From Streptomyces sp. SAJ15 (GTDB taxonomy: Bacteria; Actinomycetota; Actinomycetes; Streptomycetales; Streptomycetaceae), in assembly GCF_007595705.1 (NCBI RefSeq), contig NZ_NISY01000009.1:62001-126000 (forward strand): DNA of 64,000 nucleotides, read 5' to 3'. A program made the translations under genes and the position numbers. A model generated the notes under the pieces. The model was not told the origin of the DNA. It was given only the letters and a program-made list of their open reading frames with translations, and did no database searches. Shown here one piece after another: positions 1 to 9,076 of this stretch. The first letter of the stretch is position 1, and each line of letters opens with the position of its first letter.

Positions 1-416
1 CCGTCCGCCAGGTCCACCACAGCCACCTCGGTGTGCACCGCCTGCTTGAGGACCTCCACGACCGCCCGCGTGCTGGCGTCCCCGAGCGGCTCTCCCGGAG
101 GGAGCCCCATCCGCGGCGGCACGGAGATCTCCCGCCGCTCCGGACGCGCCTCCGGGAAGTGCAGGGCGATACCCAGGAACTCGACCGAGCCGCCGCCGGT
201 GAGTGAGCCCAGCACCACCAGAATCAGAGGCAGCAGACCAAGGATGAGTGCGATGACGAGCACCGTGCCCTCGTGCCGCTCGCTCGGCCAGTCCGCCGTC
301 ACACTCAGCACGATCGTCAAGGCCAGCAGAACGACCACCAGCACGAACGAGGAGACCACGGCCCGTCGCCTGGACCAGGGCCAGAACGGCCCGTCCGACC
401 TATCCACGCTTCCCAC
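1..416 (-). CDS. Partial two-helix membrane protein, C-terminus off left edge
   Basis: The reading frame starts at a GTG at 416 on the minus strand (a second in-frame GTG follows at 407) and leaves the window after about 138 codons. The visible part has a short basic N-terminus with W and R residues. Two hydrophobic stretches follow, about residues 22-40 and 51-70, separated by a charged loop. After them comes a soluble segment that reads as ordinary protein (…LPPGEPLGDAS…VEVLKQAVHTEV…). I do not recognise the family. It is probably an inner-membrane protein with a cytoplasmic C-terminal domain. The start is not certain because the upstream sequence is only G-rich, without a clean GGAGG. Confidence 0.55.
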   Translation of the reverse strand, partial: MGSVDRSDGPFWPWSRRRAVVSSFVLVVVLLALTIVLSVTADWPSERHEGTVLVIALILGLLPLILVVLGSLTGGGSVEFLGIALHFPEARPERREISVPPRMGLPPGEPLGDASTRAVVEVLKQAVHTEVAVVDLAD

Positions 417-499
417 TGTCGGACCGCCCCCGGGTTCCCGTCAAACGCGCAGGGGGGCCAGAGCTGCTCCCGCTTCCGGGACACACCGAGCAGCAACAC

Positions 500-583
500 G
501 GCAGGACCTCCGCGATCCGCCAACTCATCCCCCAGACCCCGGTTCCCGTCGTCGCGAAGGCGCTCGGTTACGACGCCCGGCTC
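500..583 (+). pseudogene. Tyrosine-recombinase-like integrase remnant (distal segment)
   Basis: A 28-codon plus-strand stretch reads GRTSAIRQLIPQTPVPVVAKALGY. It resembles the segment near the end of the integrase-like proteins common in Streptomyces (…GRTxAIRQLVLQxPAPVVAxALGY…). There is no start, and similarity ends within a few codons. The rest of the 417-743 interval holds no gene I can support. The fragment matters mainly with the second scrap at 2078-2170, which corresponds to the part of the same protein family that should come just before it. Confidence 0.5.
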
Positions 584-743
584 CTATCTAGCCCGTTTCG
601 GTCTAACGCACCTGATCAGGGGCGGAGGCCATCATGAGGTGCTGGGGGGCGGGCAGTGCGTTCAGCCTCCCGGCGTGTCTCGGTTGGGCGTGCGCCAGAG
701 TCAAGCGATCCTGGATCGCCTTCGACCACTGAGAACATCGGAC

Positions 744-1838
744 TCACGCATCCAGCCTGCGGTTGCGCTGGACCGAGGAGAAGAAGGACCAGGCGATCAG
801 GACGACGCCGACGAGGCCCGTGATGACCTCGGGGATCTCATACTGGATGGTGACGAGCAGAATCACCGCGAGGGCGCCGATCGCGTAGTGCGCGCCGTGC
901 TCCAGGTAGACGTAGTCGTCGAGGGTGCCCTGGCGGACCAGGTAGACCGTGAGCGAGCGGACGTACATCGCGCCGATGCCGAGGCCGAGCGACATCAGGA
1001 CGATGTCGTTGGTGATCGCGAAGGCGGCGATGACGCCGTCGAAGGAGAAGGACGCGTCCAGGACCTCCAGGTAGAGGAACATGAAGAACGCGGCCTTGCC
1101 GGCCATCGCGACCGCCGGGACCTTCTTGCCGCTCCTCTTGGCCTCTTCCTCGACCTCGTGCTCGCGCTCCTCCTCTTCCTCGAGCTTGTTCTCGAAGTAG
1201 CCGGAAAGGCCGCCGACGATCAGGTAGGTGATCAAGCCCGCGACGCCGGCGATCAGGACGGTCTCCGTCTTGTCCGCATGTATGCCGCCGTGCTGGTGGG
1301 CGTTGGTGGCGAAGGTCATCGCGGAGACGAGCAGCACGATGAGCGCGATGCAGACGGAGAGCATGTCGACCTTGCCGAGCTTGGCGAGCGGACGCTCCAG
1401 CCAGCCGAGCCACTTGATCTCCCGGTCCTCGAAGATGAAGTCGAGGAAGATCATCAACAGGAACATGCCACCGAAGGCGGCGATCGACGGGTGGGCGTCG
1501 GTCACCAACTGCTGGTACTTGTCCTTGTCGTCGAGCGCGAGCCGCACCGCTTCGATCGGACCGATCTTGGCACTGACGGCGACGATCACGACTGGGAAGA
1601 CCAGGCGCATGCCGAAGACCGCGATCAGGACGCCGATGGTGAGGAAGATCTTCTGCCAGAAGGCATTCATCTTCTTCAGGATCCCGGCGTTGACCACGGC
1701 GTTGTCGAAGGACACCGAGATCTCGAGGATGGACAGGATCGCCACGATCCCGAAGCCGGTCCACCCCCCGTACAGCACCGCCACGACGAGGCCGAGCGCG
1801 GTGACCGCGAACGACCAGCCGAACGTTTTCAAAAGCAC
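744..1838 (-). CDS. DUF475 family integral membrane protein (TerC-superfamily-like)
   Basis: This 364-residue protein carries the conserved N-terminal hydrophobic region with SFDNAVVNAGIL, found in DUF475 proteins and related to TerC-type membrane proteins. A long acidic E-rich linker (EEEEEREHEVEEEAKR) sits about two thirds in. Another helix cluster with the repeated SFSFDGVIAAFAITND motif follows. Two copies of an (S/A)FD(N/G) helix motif are typical of the superfamily. Such genes are often found in tellurite-resistance-type (ter) neighbourhoods in actinomycetes, but no other ter gene is next to it here. The start is a GTG at 1838, and the protein begins with a membrane helix. Precise transport substrate is unknown. 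Confidence 0.85.
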   Translation of the reverse strand: MLLKTFGWSFAVTALGLVVAVLYGGWTGFGIVAILSILEISVSFDNAVVNAGILKKMNAFWQKIFLTIGVLIAVFGMRLVFPVVIVAVSAKIGPIEAVRLALDDKDKYQQLVTDAHPSIAAFGGMFLLMIFLDFIFEDREIKWLGWLERPLAKLGKVDMLSVCIALIVLLVSAMTFATNAHQHGGIHADKTETVLIAGVAGLITYLIVGGLSGYFENKLEEEEEREHEVEEEAKRSGKKVPAVAMAGKAAFFMFLYLEVLDASFSFDGVIAAFAITNDIVLMSLGLGIGAMYVRSLTVYLVRQGTLDDYVYLEHGAHYAIGALAVILLVTIQYEIPEVITGLVGVVLIAWSFFSSVQRNRRLDA

Positions 1839-2077
1839 TGGCTACCCAATCGTTTTGTGCGGGGCTCCCCCGCGCCGTACCTGGCTCTACGAAACATCGA
1901 CCTAGGCGAGTGCGATCATCCTACGTAGAGGGTGTGCTCAACCGCCGTCGTCGCCTCGCGAGTTCGGCCGTGACCCGGCGTTGCGGAGGTCGTATTCGAC
2001 GAGGCCGGCCCGATCGACGGTGGAGGTTGAGCGCAGGGGCCGTCGCCGACGGTCAGGCCGAACAGTCGCCCCGGGCG

Positions 2078-2170
2078 CCGTTCGCCGAGATGCTGATGGA
2101 CTACCTGGGACAGCGGCCGAACACCACGACCGCTACCAACCCGGACGCCCGATGGCTCTTCCCCGGCCGC
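2078..2170 (+). pseudogene. Tyrosine-recombinase-like integrase remnant (proximal segment)
   Basis: About 31 plus-strand codons read PFAEMLMDYLGQRPN followed by TTTATNPDARWLFPGR. This is the well-conserved ...HRPNTxTATNRDARWLFPGR... stretch of Streptomyces integrase-like proteins. Neither the catalytic domain ahead of it nor the rest of the C-terminus is present, so it is a dead fragment. The interval 1839-2348 contains nothing else that looks like a gene. Confidence 0.6.
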
Positions 2171-2348
2171 AGTCGTGGAGCGCTTCGGCGTGCGCGTCGG
2201 CCGCTGTGGAGCCCGTGGCCGCATGCGCCGAGCGGCCAGGGCGAGAGCCGACAGAAAGAGCTCATTGGATTGATGTCGCACAATAGTCAACTGATACCCG
2301 CATCTCTATAAGACGCGGACGAGTGAGCGGTCGTCCGCAGGGGGAGTC

Positions 2349-3329
2349 ATGGCCACAGACCCGAGCGCGCATCGGTTGCGCCTGCTCTTGGTGTTGGCGG
2401 AGGAACTTCATTTCGGGCGTGCAGCCAAGCGGCTGTTCATCAGTCAGCCCGCGTTCAGCCGACAGATCCGCACCCTTGAGGAGCATCTAGGGGTACCACT
2501 CGTGGAGCGGTCCACGCGGCGGGTGGAGCTCACACCGGCCGGGGAGGCGTTGCTGCCGCGCATGAGGGCCGCGGTGGACGCCCTTGATGCGCTTCGCGGT
2601 GCCGCAGAGGCGGAAGCGCGCCCGGCGGAACCGGACCGGGTAGTTCTTGGGGGCTACGTCTCTGGCCTGCCCGCGCTGCGGATCCTCGTCGACGAGCTGC
2701 GTAAACGCCATGCGGTTCCCGAGGTCGAATGGCGTGCGGTGGGCCCTGTCGAGCAGGCACGGGTGGTGCTGGACGGGGAGGTCGACGGGGTCGCGTGCTA
2801 CGGGCCCATGCCCGAGGGGCTTCGGACGCTCCGACTGGCAACCGAACCTCGCTTCGTCTGCCTGGCGGATACCCATCCACTGGCGGACCGCGAGGCCCTG
2901 ACCCTCGCGGATCTGGCCGACGAGCCTGTCATCGGCTTCCCGCCTGAGATGGGCCGGGAATGGCGCGACTTCTGGGCTGCCGACCCTCGCCCCGACGGGA
3001 AGCCGGTGCGGTACACCGACCAGACGGGGGTCACGCTGGAGGCGTGTGTCTCCCTCGTCAGCCTGGGAAACGGGATCCGCTTCGTCTCTGGAAGCAGCCG
3101 GGAACTCCTGCCTTGGCCTGGCGTCCGCTTCATCCCCGTCACCGACCTACCCCCTTGCACCGCGCTGCTGGCCTGGTCGGCCTCCCGGCCCCCCTCCCCA
3201 GCCTTCGGCTCGCTCCTGCGCGCCCTCAGCGCCTACCTCCGCACCGTGGGCGACGTGACCGTTGGCAGCGCCAAAGGGGATCGGCCCAGGGACGCGGTCG
3301 CCCTGGCGGGCAAGCGCACCGCCCGATGA
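2349..3329 (+). CDS. LysR family transcriptional regulator
   Basis: This 326-residue protein has a classic LysR N-terminal winged helix (about residues 8-65, ELHFGRAAKRLFISQPAFSRQIRTLE). A type 2 periplasmic-binding-protein-like effector domain follows, from about residue 95 to 300. The start codon ATG is preceded by GGGGGAGTC, a good ribosome site. The C-terminal 30 residues are basic and probably disordered. No divergently transcribed target gene is next to it: upstream are integrase scraps and DUF475, downstream a convergent P450 fragment. It may therefore be an orphan or regulate a gene lost during rearrangement. Effector unknown. Confidence 0.9.
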   Translation: MATDPSAHRLRLLLVLAEELHFGRAAKRLFISQPAFSRQIRTLEEHLGVPLVERSTRRVELTPAGEALLPRMRAAVDALDALRGAAEAEARPAEPDRVVLGGYVSGLPALRILVDELRKRHAVPEVEWRAVGPVEQARVVLDGEVDGVACYGPMPEGLRTLRLATEPRFVCLADTHPLADREALTLADLADEPVIGFPPEMGREWRDFWAADPRPDGKPVRYTDQTGVTLEACVSLVSLGNGIRFVSGSSRELLPWPGVRFIPVTDLPPCTALLAWSASRPPSPAFGSLLRALSAYLRTVGDVTVGSAKGDRPRDAVALAGKRTAR

Positions 3330-3484
3330 GCGCCGCGGCGCCAAGCACCCGCTCGGTCGGCCTCACGGCGCGCGGACGGGTCGTCAGCGGGACAACCACA
3401 CCGCGACTGTGCTGACGCCCACCCACTGCCACCACGCCACCCACTCACCCGCGTCCACGGCGTTTCCCGCGCGCAACGCCGCCC

Positions 3485-4168
3485 TCAGCCGTTGGGGAGG
3501 CGTTGTGTGAGGCCGGCGTCCCTACCCAGGCGCACCGGCAGCGCCTCGACGCCGTTGCCGACGAAGCTGGGGTGGGGCGGCACCTCCTCGGCCGGTACGG
3601 CGAGCTCCAGCTCCGGGAAGTGGCGGAACAACGCCTCCAGCGCGATCGCCCCCTCCATGCGGGCCAGCGCGGCGCCCAGGCAGGCGTGCGGGCCGTGCCC
3701 GAAGGACAGATGGCGGCCCGGCGGCCGGTTCAAGTCGAACCGGTCGGCGTCCGGCCCGTGCGCGTCCGCATCCCGCCCGGCCGAGGTGTAGGAGACGAGG
3801 ACCGGCGCCCCACGCGGGATCACCGTGGCGCCGACGGTCAGGTCCGCCGTCGGGTAGCGGAACGGAAAGTAGCCGACCGGGCCGTCGTAGCGGAGGGTCT
3901 CCTCGACGACGTCCTCCCAGGACACCCGGCCGGACCGGACCAGGTCCAGCTGGTCGCGGTGGCGGCACAGCGCGCGGACCGCGTTGCAGATCAGGTTGAC
4001 GATGGTCTCGTGCCCCGCGATCAGCAGCGACTGCAGGGTGCCGGCCAGCTCCGTCTCGCTCAGCCGGGTGCCGTCCTCCCCCGGCCCCGCCGCAAGCAGC
4101 GCGCTGGTGAGGTCCTCGCCGGGCGACGCGCGGCGATCGGCGACGACCTGGCGCAGGATCGCGAGCAC
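3485..4168 (-). pseudogene. 5'-truncated cytochrome P450
   Basis: The surviving 227 codons encode only the C-terminal half of a bacterial P450 (normal length about 400). The I-helix oxygen-binding motif AGHET is at residues 51-55, the K-helix ExxR at 90-93, and the heme loop FGHGPHACLG with the cysteine ligand at 163. Upstream in frame there is a TGA at 4172-4174, two codons before the GTG that could serve as a start. The substrate-recognition helices A to H are absent. A terminator-like hairpin separates it from the SDR upstream, so it probably has no promoter. Heme could perhaps still bind, but a functional monooxygenase is very unlikely. Confidence 0.8.
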
Positions 4169-4204
4169 CCCTCAATCCCGGGCCCGCCGTGCGCACGGGA
4201 CCGT

Positions 4205-4233
4205 CCACCCCCGACGCTCCAGATCGGGGGTGG
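4205..4233 (-). terminator. Hairpin terminator downstream of the SDR gene
   Basis: A perfect 10-bp stem, CCACCCCCGA / TCGGGGGTGG, with a 9-nt loop lies just past the SDR stop codon at 4244. There is no U tract, as is usual for high-G+C actinomycetes. It would isolate the SDR transcript from the P450 remnant. Confidence 0.6.
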
Positions 4234-4243
4234 GGGCGCGGAC

Positions 4244-5008
4244 TCAGTGCGAGGCGACGAGGCCCTGGGCGAAGCCGCCGTCGACGGCGAGTTCGACATT
4301 GGTGGTGAAGGTCGCCTCGCCGGCCAGGAACAGCGCGGCCGCGGCGACCTCCTCGACCGTGCCGTTGCGCTTGAGCGGGGTGGTCTCGTCGCCCTGTCGC
4401 TCGAACTCCCGGCGCTGCTCCTCCGTCAGGCCGGGCACACCCATCGTCGGGGTCTTGATGAACCCCGGCGCTACGGAGTTCACCCGGATCCTCCGGGGGA
4501 GCAGCTCGGCCGCCAGCACGTGGGCGAGAGCGCGCATCGCCTCCTTCGACGCGGAGTAGGCACTCAGTCCGGGGAAGACGACGTCGTTGGCGACCGTGGT
4601 GAAGACGATCGAACCGTGGTCCTCGATCAGCGGGGCCAGCGCCTGCACGGTGAAGAAGACCCCCTTGGTGTTGACGTCGAAGTGTCGGTCCCACGACGCC
4701 TCGGTGACCTCCGCCAGCTCGGCGAACTCCGCGATCCCGTGGTTGACGAAGAGGTGGTCGACACGGCCGAGCGCCTCCCCGGCGAACTCGGCGAGGGCCG
4801 CGATGTCGGCCATGCTGGCGGCGTCGGAGCGCACCACGTGCGCAGCCTGACCCTTCAGCTCGGACCGCGCGGCTTCGAGGGTCCGCTCGTTACGTCCCGT
4901 CAGGACGACCTCCGCCCCTTCGGCGAGCAGCGCCTTGACGATCGCCAGACCCATGCCGTGCGTCCCGCCGGTGACCACGGCCTTCTTACCCGTGAACCTG
5001 CTCATCAT
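4244..5008 (-). CDS. Short-chain dehydrogenase/reductase (SDR), classical type
   Basis: The 254-residue protein has the N-terminal Rossmann motif TGGTHGMG (13-20) for NAD(P) binding and the active-site pair Y151 and K155 in YSASK. The C-terminal half is an SDR substrate loop. The residue normally Ser in the catalytic triad, 13 before the Tyr, appears to be Thr138 (FTTVAND). Thr at this place is uncommon, although it might still work. The ATG at 5008 follows GGGAGTC. The gene faces away from the AfsR-like regulator, and the roughly 175-bp gap between them holds both promoters. Substrate is unknown. Confidence 0.9.
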   Translation of the reverse strand: MMSRFTGKKAVVTGGTHGMGLAIVKALLAEGAEVVLTGRNERTLEAARSELKGQAAHVVRSDAASMADIAALAEFAGEALGRVDHLFVNHGIAEFAELAEVTEASWDRHFDVNTKGVFFTVQALAPLIEDHGSIVFTTVANDVVFPGLSAYSASKEAMRALAHVLAAELLPRRIRVNSVAPGFIKTPTMGVPGLTEEQRREFERQGDETTPLKRNGTVEEVAAAALFLAGEATFTTNVELAVDGGFAQGLVASH

Positions 5009-5084
5009 GACTCCCTGTTCGTGGTGATGGTGTGGCTGGTGGGGTGACGAGGACGACTCTGCGGGGTGGCGCTTTCAATCCGCC

Positions 5085-5122
5085 TGCGGTCCGCCCCGGT
5101 CCGCCTGCGGTTCGGCTGCGGT
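5085..5122 (+). promoter_or_regulatory. Phased TGCGGT-type repeats, possible SARP binding site
   Basis: TGCGGT occurs at 5085-5090, 5106-5111 and 5117-5122, with a CCCGGT variant at 5095-5100. Successive copies therefore start about 10-11 bp apart on one DNA face. SARP regulators are known to bind short direct repeats with 11-bp phasing. The array sits about 60 bp ahead of the SARP-type regulator at 5183 and also upstream of the divergent SDR. Binding is inferred, not shown. Confidence 0.35.
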
Positions 5123-5182
5123 CCGCTTTCTGTTCCCCGCCCGGCCCGTGCCGGCCCGCGTCCGGCCCCGTACGCTGGACCG

Positions 5183-8100
5183 ATGCGTTTCGGGATACTG
5201 GGCCCACTGGCCGTGTGGACGGCGGACAGGGAACCCGTGGCGGTGCCCGAGGCGAAGGTCCGCGCCTTGCTGGCCGGTCTGCTGGTCACACCGGGGCGGG
5301 TCGTCTCGTCAGACCGGCTGATCGAGGACCTGTGGGGCGACGCGGTGCCCGCACGCCCCGACAGGGCGTTGCAGACCCTTGTCTCCCGGCTGCGCAAGGC
5401 GCTGACGGCGGGGGAAGGACACGCGGCGGGCGCAGGGCACGAGCCGAGCGGTGGGCGCGGGCTGGTGGTGCACCGCCCGCCGGGGTATCTGCTGCGGGTG
5501 GCCGGCGAGGCGGTGGACGCGGAGTCCTTCCTCTCGCTGGCCGGCCGGGCCCGCCGCACCGCCGACCTCCACGAGCGGGCGGCCGGCTTCTCCGCGGCTC
5601 TCTCGCAGTGGCGGGGGCCTGCCTTCGCCGACTTCGCGGACGAGCCGTTCGCCCGCGCGGCGGTGACGCGCCTGGAGGAAGAGCGGCTCCTGGTTTGGGA
5701 GGAGCACGCCGAAACCCGACTCCTACTGGGCGAACACGGTCCCCTGGCCGGCGTCCTCCAGGAGCTGTCGGAGCGTCATCCGCTGCGCGAGCGGCTGCGC
5801 GCGGCCCAGATGCGCGCCCTGTACGGCGCGGGCCGGCCGAGTGAGGCCCTGGCCGTGTATCAGGATGTGCGCCGCCGGCTCTCCGACGAGCTGGGCCTGG
5901 AGCCGGGGCCCGAGCTGGTCGCGCTCCAGAGGGATATCCTCCGCCAGCTCCCGGAGGTGCTTCCCGGTGCGGGTGTGCGGGCTCCCGCGGAAGCGGCGTC
6001 ACGGCGGGCCGTCTTCGACGTGGCTCGCGCGCGGGCGGCCCGTCCCGACGCGGACGGCTCGGGGCTGGGCGGGTCGGAGGTGGGCGGCCTGGGGGTGGGT
6101 GGCTCGAAGGTCGACCCCCCGGAGGCGGACCGCCGGGAGATGGACCGCCCGGAGGCAGACCGCCCGGAGGTGGGCCTCCAGGAGATGGACCGCCCGGAGG
6201 CGGACCCCTCGGAGGCAGCCGGCCCGCGTCCTCGTACGAATCTGCCCGTCCCGATGACCGGCCTGATCGGGCGGGCGCAGTCCGTGACGCGGATCCGGGC
6301 GCTGCTGACGGCGGGGCGACTGGTGACCCTGACCGGGCCGGGCGGAGTCGGCAAGACCCGGTTGGCGCTCGAGGTGGCGGGCGGGGAGGCGCGGCCGGGA
6401 AACCAAGAGGAGGTGGGGGCGCCGGGGACGCCGGGTGACTCCTTCCCGGACGGCGTGTGGCTGGTAGAGCTGTCCGGGGTATCCCGGTCCGTGGGGTCCG
6501 GCGGACACGTCGGGTCCGTGGGGGTCGTCGGCGCCATCGGGTCCGTCGGGTCGGAGGCGGCTGCTCCGGTTCTCTCGGGGCCGCCTCCGGACAGCGTGCC
6601 CGGCGCGGCGGTGGACGGTCTCGCGGAGCTGGTGGCCGTGGCCCTGGGCATCCGCGACGACGCTCGCCCCGACACACTGCCGCCTCCGACGACGGCCCCC
6701 CGCTCCCACCCTCTGACCGACCGGCTGGCCGACGCCCTGCGCGATCGGCGACTCCTGCTCGTCCTGGACAACTGCGAGCATGTGATCGAGGCCGTGGCGG
6801 CGCTGGCCCGTGTGCTGCTGCGGGCCGCGCCGGGGCTACGCGTGCTGGCCACCAGCCGCGAGCCGCTGGGCGTAGCGGGCGAACAGCTGTGGCCGGTGGC
6901 GCCCCTGGACGTGCCGAAGCCCGGCGCCTCGCCGGCCGAGGTTCGGCGGTCGAGCGCGGTCCGCCTGTTCGTGGCCCGGGCCGCCGCCGTGTTCCCCGGC
7001 TTCGTCCTCTCCGACGGCGACGCCGAGGCCGTCGCCACCATCTGCCGCCGCATGGACGGCATACCGCTCGCCGTCGAGCTGGCGGCGACCCGGCTCCGCG
7101 TCCTGGGCGTGGCCGGGCTCGCCGAACGCCTCGACGACCGGTTCGGGCTCCTGACGAGCGGACGGCGGGACGCCCCCGCGCGTCAGCAGACCCTGCGGGC
7201 GGTGATCGACTGGAGTTGGGAGCTGCTGACCGCCGCCGAACGCACGGTGCTGAGCCGGCTGGCCATCCACTCCGACGGCTGCACCCTGGAAGCCGCCGAG
7301 GCGCTCTGTTCCGCGGGCGGGGTGAAGCCCACCGAGGTCATGGACCTGCTGGCGCGCCTGGTGGACCGGTCGCTGGTGGTGGTCACCGACGAAGCCGACG
7401 GCAAGGGCGACGGAGGCACGGGGGGCAACGACGGAACGGACCCCACCGACCGGCTCCGACCCCGTTACCGGCTGCTGGAGTCGGTGGCCGCGTACTGCCT
7501 GGAACGGTTGCGAGCGTCCGAGACCGCCCCGGCGTACGGCTCCGGGGGCACCCCCGCGCCCGCCGCCGGACCGGTGACCGTGTACGAACGGCTGCGCCGC
7601 GACCACGCCCGCTACTACACGGCACTCGCCGAGCGGGCCGACACCCACCTGCGCGGCGGCGACCAGCAGCGCTGGCTGCGCCGGATGGAGGCCGAGTCGG
7701 CCAACCTCCGCGGCGCCCTCGACACCGCGGCCGTCACGGGCGACGCCCCGCTCGCGCGGCGACTGGTGCGCGCCATGGCCTGGTTCTGGTTCCTGTGCTG
7801 TCGCCTCACGGAGGCGAAGCGCTCGATGGCCGCGGCCCTGGCCATCGTGGAGACCGCGGTGGCGGAGCGCGGCACGGAGGAGTCGGGCGCCGGCGAGACC
7901 GACGCCGCACGGGCTCATGTGGTCGCCTGGCATGCGGGGATGACCCTGCTGTCGGGCGAACCGCTCGACTCCCGCCGCGGCAGCCACGGCCCGCTGCGGC
8001 TCTACGAGGACATCGACGATCCGGGCGGCCGAGCCGGACCCGGGTGGTTCCTCGGCTACGCCGCGACCATGTTCGGCGCGATGGAGGTCGGGGAGGAGCT

Positions 8101-8998
8101 CGTGCGCCGGGCCTTGGCCGACTTCCGGGCGCTGGGCGACCGCTGGGGTGTCGCGGCGGCCCTGAGCGTACGGGGCGTGCAGCGTTCCGTACGCGGCGAC
8201 CTGGCGGCCGCCCGGTCCGACGCCGAGGCGAGCCTCGCCCTCTTCGGCGAGCTCGGCGACGGCTGGGGCCGGCTCCAGGCCACCGGGGTGCTGGGCAGGC
8301 TGGCGGAGATCCAGGGTGACTACCGGGCGGCGGAGGCCGAGCATCGGGAGGGCCTGCGCGTCGCCGAGCGCCTGGGCCTGTGGACCGAGGCGTCCACCCG
8401 CTGGTCCGAACTGGGCCGGATCGCCCTGCTCAGCGGCGACCACCCGCGGGCCGAGCGGCTCCACCGGCGCGGCAGGGACCTGGCCGTGCGGCACGGGGAC
8501 CGCCGCGCCCAGGAGTTCGCCGAGGTCGGCCTCGCCCTCGGCGCCCGCCGCCAGGGCCGCCTCGACGAGGCCGAGTCCGGTCTGCGCACCTGGCTGGAGT
8601 GGAACCGCCGCTTCGACGCCGCGAACGGTGCCGCCCTCATCCTCGCCGAGCTCGGCTTCATCGCCGAGCATCGCGGCGACTCCGAGGCCGCCCTGAGGCT
8701 GCACACCGAGGGCCTGACCGCCGCCCGGGCCACCGGTGATCCGCGCGCCGTCGCGCTGGCGCTGGAGGGGCTGGCCGGCGCCCGCCGTCTCACCGGCCAG
8801 CACGAACTCGCCGCCGGCCTGCTCGGCACCGCCGCGCGGTTCCGTGCCTCCGTGGGCGCCCCGCTGCCCCCGGCGGAGCGCGCCGACGTCGACCGCGTCA
8901 CGACGGCCGTACGGGCGGCACTGGGCGAGGCGGGCTTCGCCGCGGCGTTCGAGCGGCACACGGAACCGAGCGCCGGCCCCGCACCGGGTGCGGGGTAG
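5183..8998 (+). CDS. AfsR-like SARP regulator with NB-ARC ATPase and TPR domains
   Basis: I start the protein at the ATG at 5183 (MRFGILGPLAVW), the conserved beginning of the Trans_reg_C winged helix, giving 1271 residues. Domains in order are the OmpR-type DNA-binding domain (about 1-95), the BTAD domain (about 100-255), a low-complexity linker (about 270-350), an NB-ARC/STAND ATPase with Walker A GPGGVGKT at 385-392 and Walker B LLVLDNCE near 527, a winged-helix region, and C-terminal TPR-like helices from about 800 onward. This is the AfsR architecture. The linker contains imperfect repeats of a MDRPEAD unit, and a second glycine/valine-rich insertion lies near residues 430-460, inside the ATPase. 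The likely targets are secondary-metabolism genes, perhaps the flanking SDR. Confidence 0.9.
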   Translation: MRFGILGPLAVWTADREPVAVPEAKVRALLAGLLVTPGRVVSSDRLIEDLWGDAVPARPDRALQTLVSRLRKALTAGEGHAAGAGHEPSGGRGLVVHRPPGYLLRVAGEAVDAESFLSLAGRARRTADLHERAAGFSAALSQWRGPAFADFADEPFARAAVTRLEEERLLVWEEHAETRLLLGEHGPLAGVLQELSERHPLRERLRAAQMRALYGAGRPSEALAVYQDVRRRLSDELGLEPGPELVALQRDILRQLPEVLPGAGVRAPAEAASRRAVFDVARARAARPDADGSGLGGSEVGGLGVGGSKVDPPEADRREMDRPEADRPEVGLQEMDRPEADPSEAAGPRPRTNLPVPMTGLIGRAQSVTRIRALLTAGRLVTLTGPGGVGKTRLALEVAGGEARPGNQEEVGAPGTPGDSFPDGVWLVELSGVSRSVGSGGHVGSVGVVGAIGSVGSEAAAPVLSGPPPDSVPGAAVDGLAELVAVALGIRDDARPDTLPPPTTAPRSHPLTDRLADALRDRRLLLVLDNCEHVIEAVAALARVLLRAAPGLRVLATSREPLGVAGEQLWPVAPLDVPKPGASPAEVRRSSAVRLFVARAAAVFPGFVLSDGDAEAVATICRRMDGIPLAVELAATRLRVLGVAGLAERLDDRFGLLTSGRRDAPARQQTLRAVIDWSWELLTAAERTVLSRLAIHSDGCTLEAAEALCSAGGVKPTEVMDLLARLVDRSLVVVTDEADGKGDGGTGGNDGTDPTDRLRPRYRLLESVAAYCLERLRASETAPAYGSGGTPAPAAGPVTVYERLRRDHARYYTALAERADTHLRGGDQQRWLRRMEAESANLRGALDTAAVTGDAPLARRLVRAMAWFWFLCCRLTEAKRSMAAALAIVETAVAERGTEESGAGETDAARAHVVAWHAGMTLLSGEPLDSRRGSHGPLRLYEDIDDPGGRAGPGWFLGYAATMFGAMEVGEELVRRALADFRALGDRWGVAAALSVRGVQRSVRGDLAAARSDAEASLALFGELGDGWGRLQATGVLGRLAEIQGDYRAAEAEHREGLRVAERLGLWTEASTRWSELGRIALLSGDHPRAERLHRRGRDLAVRHGDRRAQEFAEVGLALGARRQGRLDEAESGLRTWLEWNRRFDAANGAALILAELGFIAEHRGDSEAALRLHTEGLTAARATGDPRAVALALEGLAGARRLTGQHELAAGLLGTAARFRASVGAPLPPAERADVDRVTTAVRAALGEAGFAAAFERHTEPSAGPAPGAG

Positions 8999-9076
8999 CC
9001 TGCTGCGCTGCCGGTAGATCCCGCCGTCGCGCCAGGCGCTCACGCCGGAGACCCGGCGCCGTTCGACAGGGCCCGT

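Noticed and set aside
273..1928. A 551-codon plus-strand frame
   Set aside because: Antisense to the well-defined DUF475 gene; charged low-complexity sequence.
3503..5047. A 514-codon plus-strand frame
   Set aside because: Shadow of the P450 remnant and SDR; composition is not protein-like.
6836..9043. A 735-codon minus-strand frame
   Set aside because: Antisense to the AfsR-like TPR region and lacking any recognisable domain.
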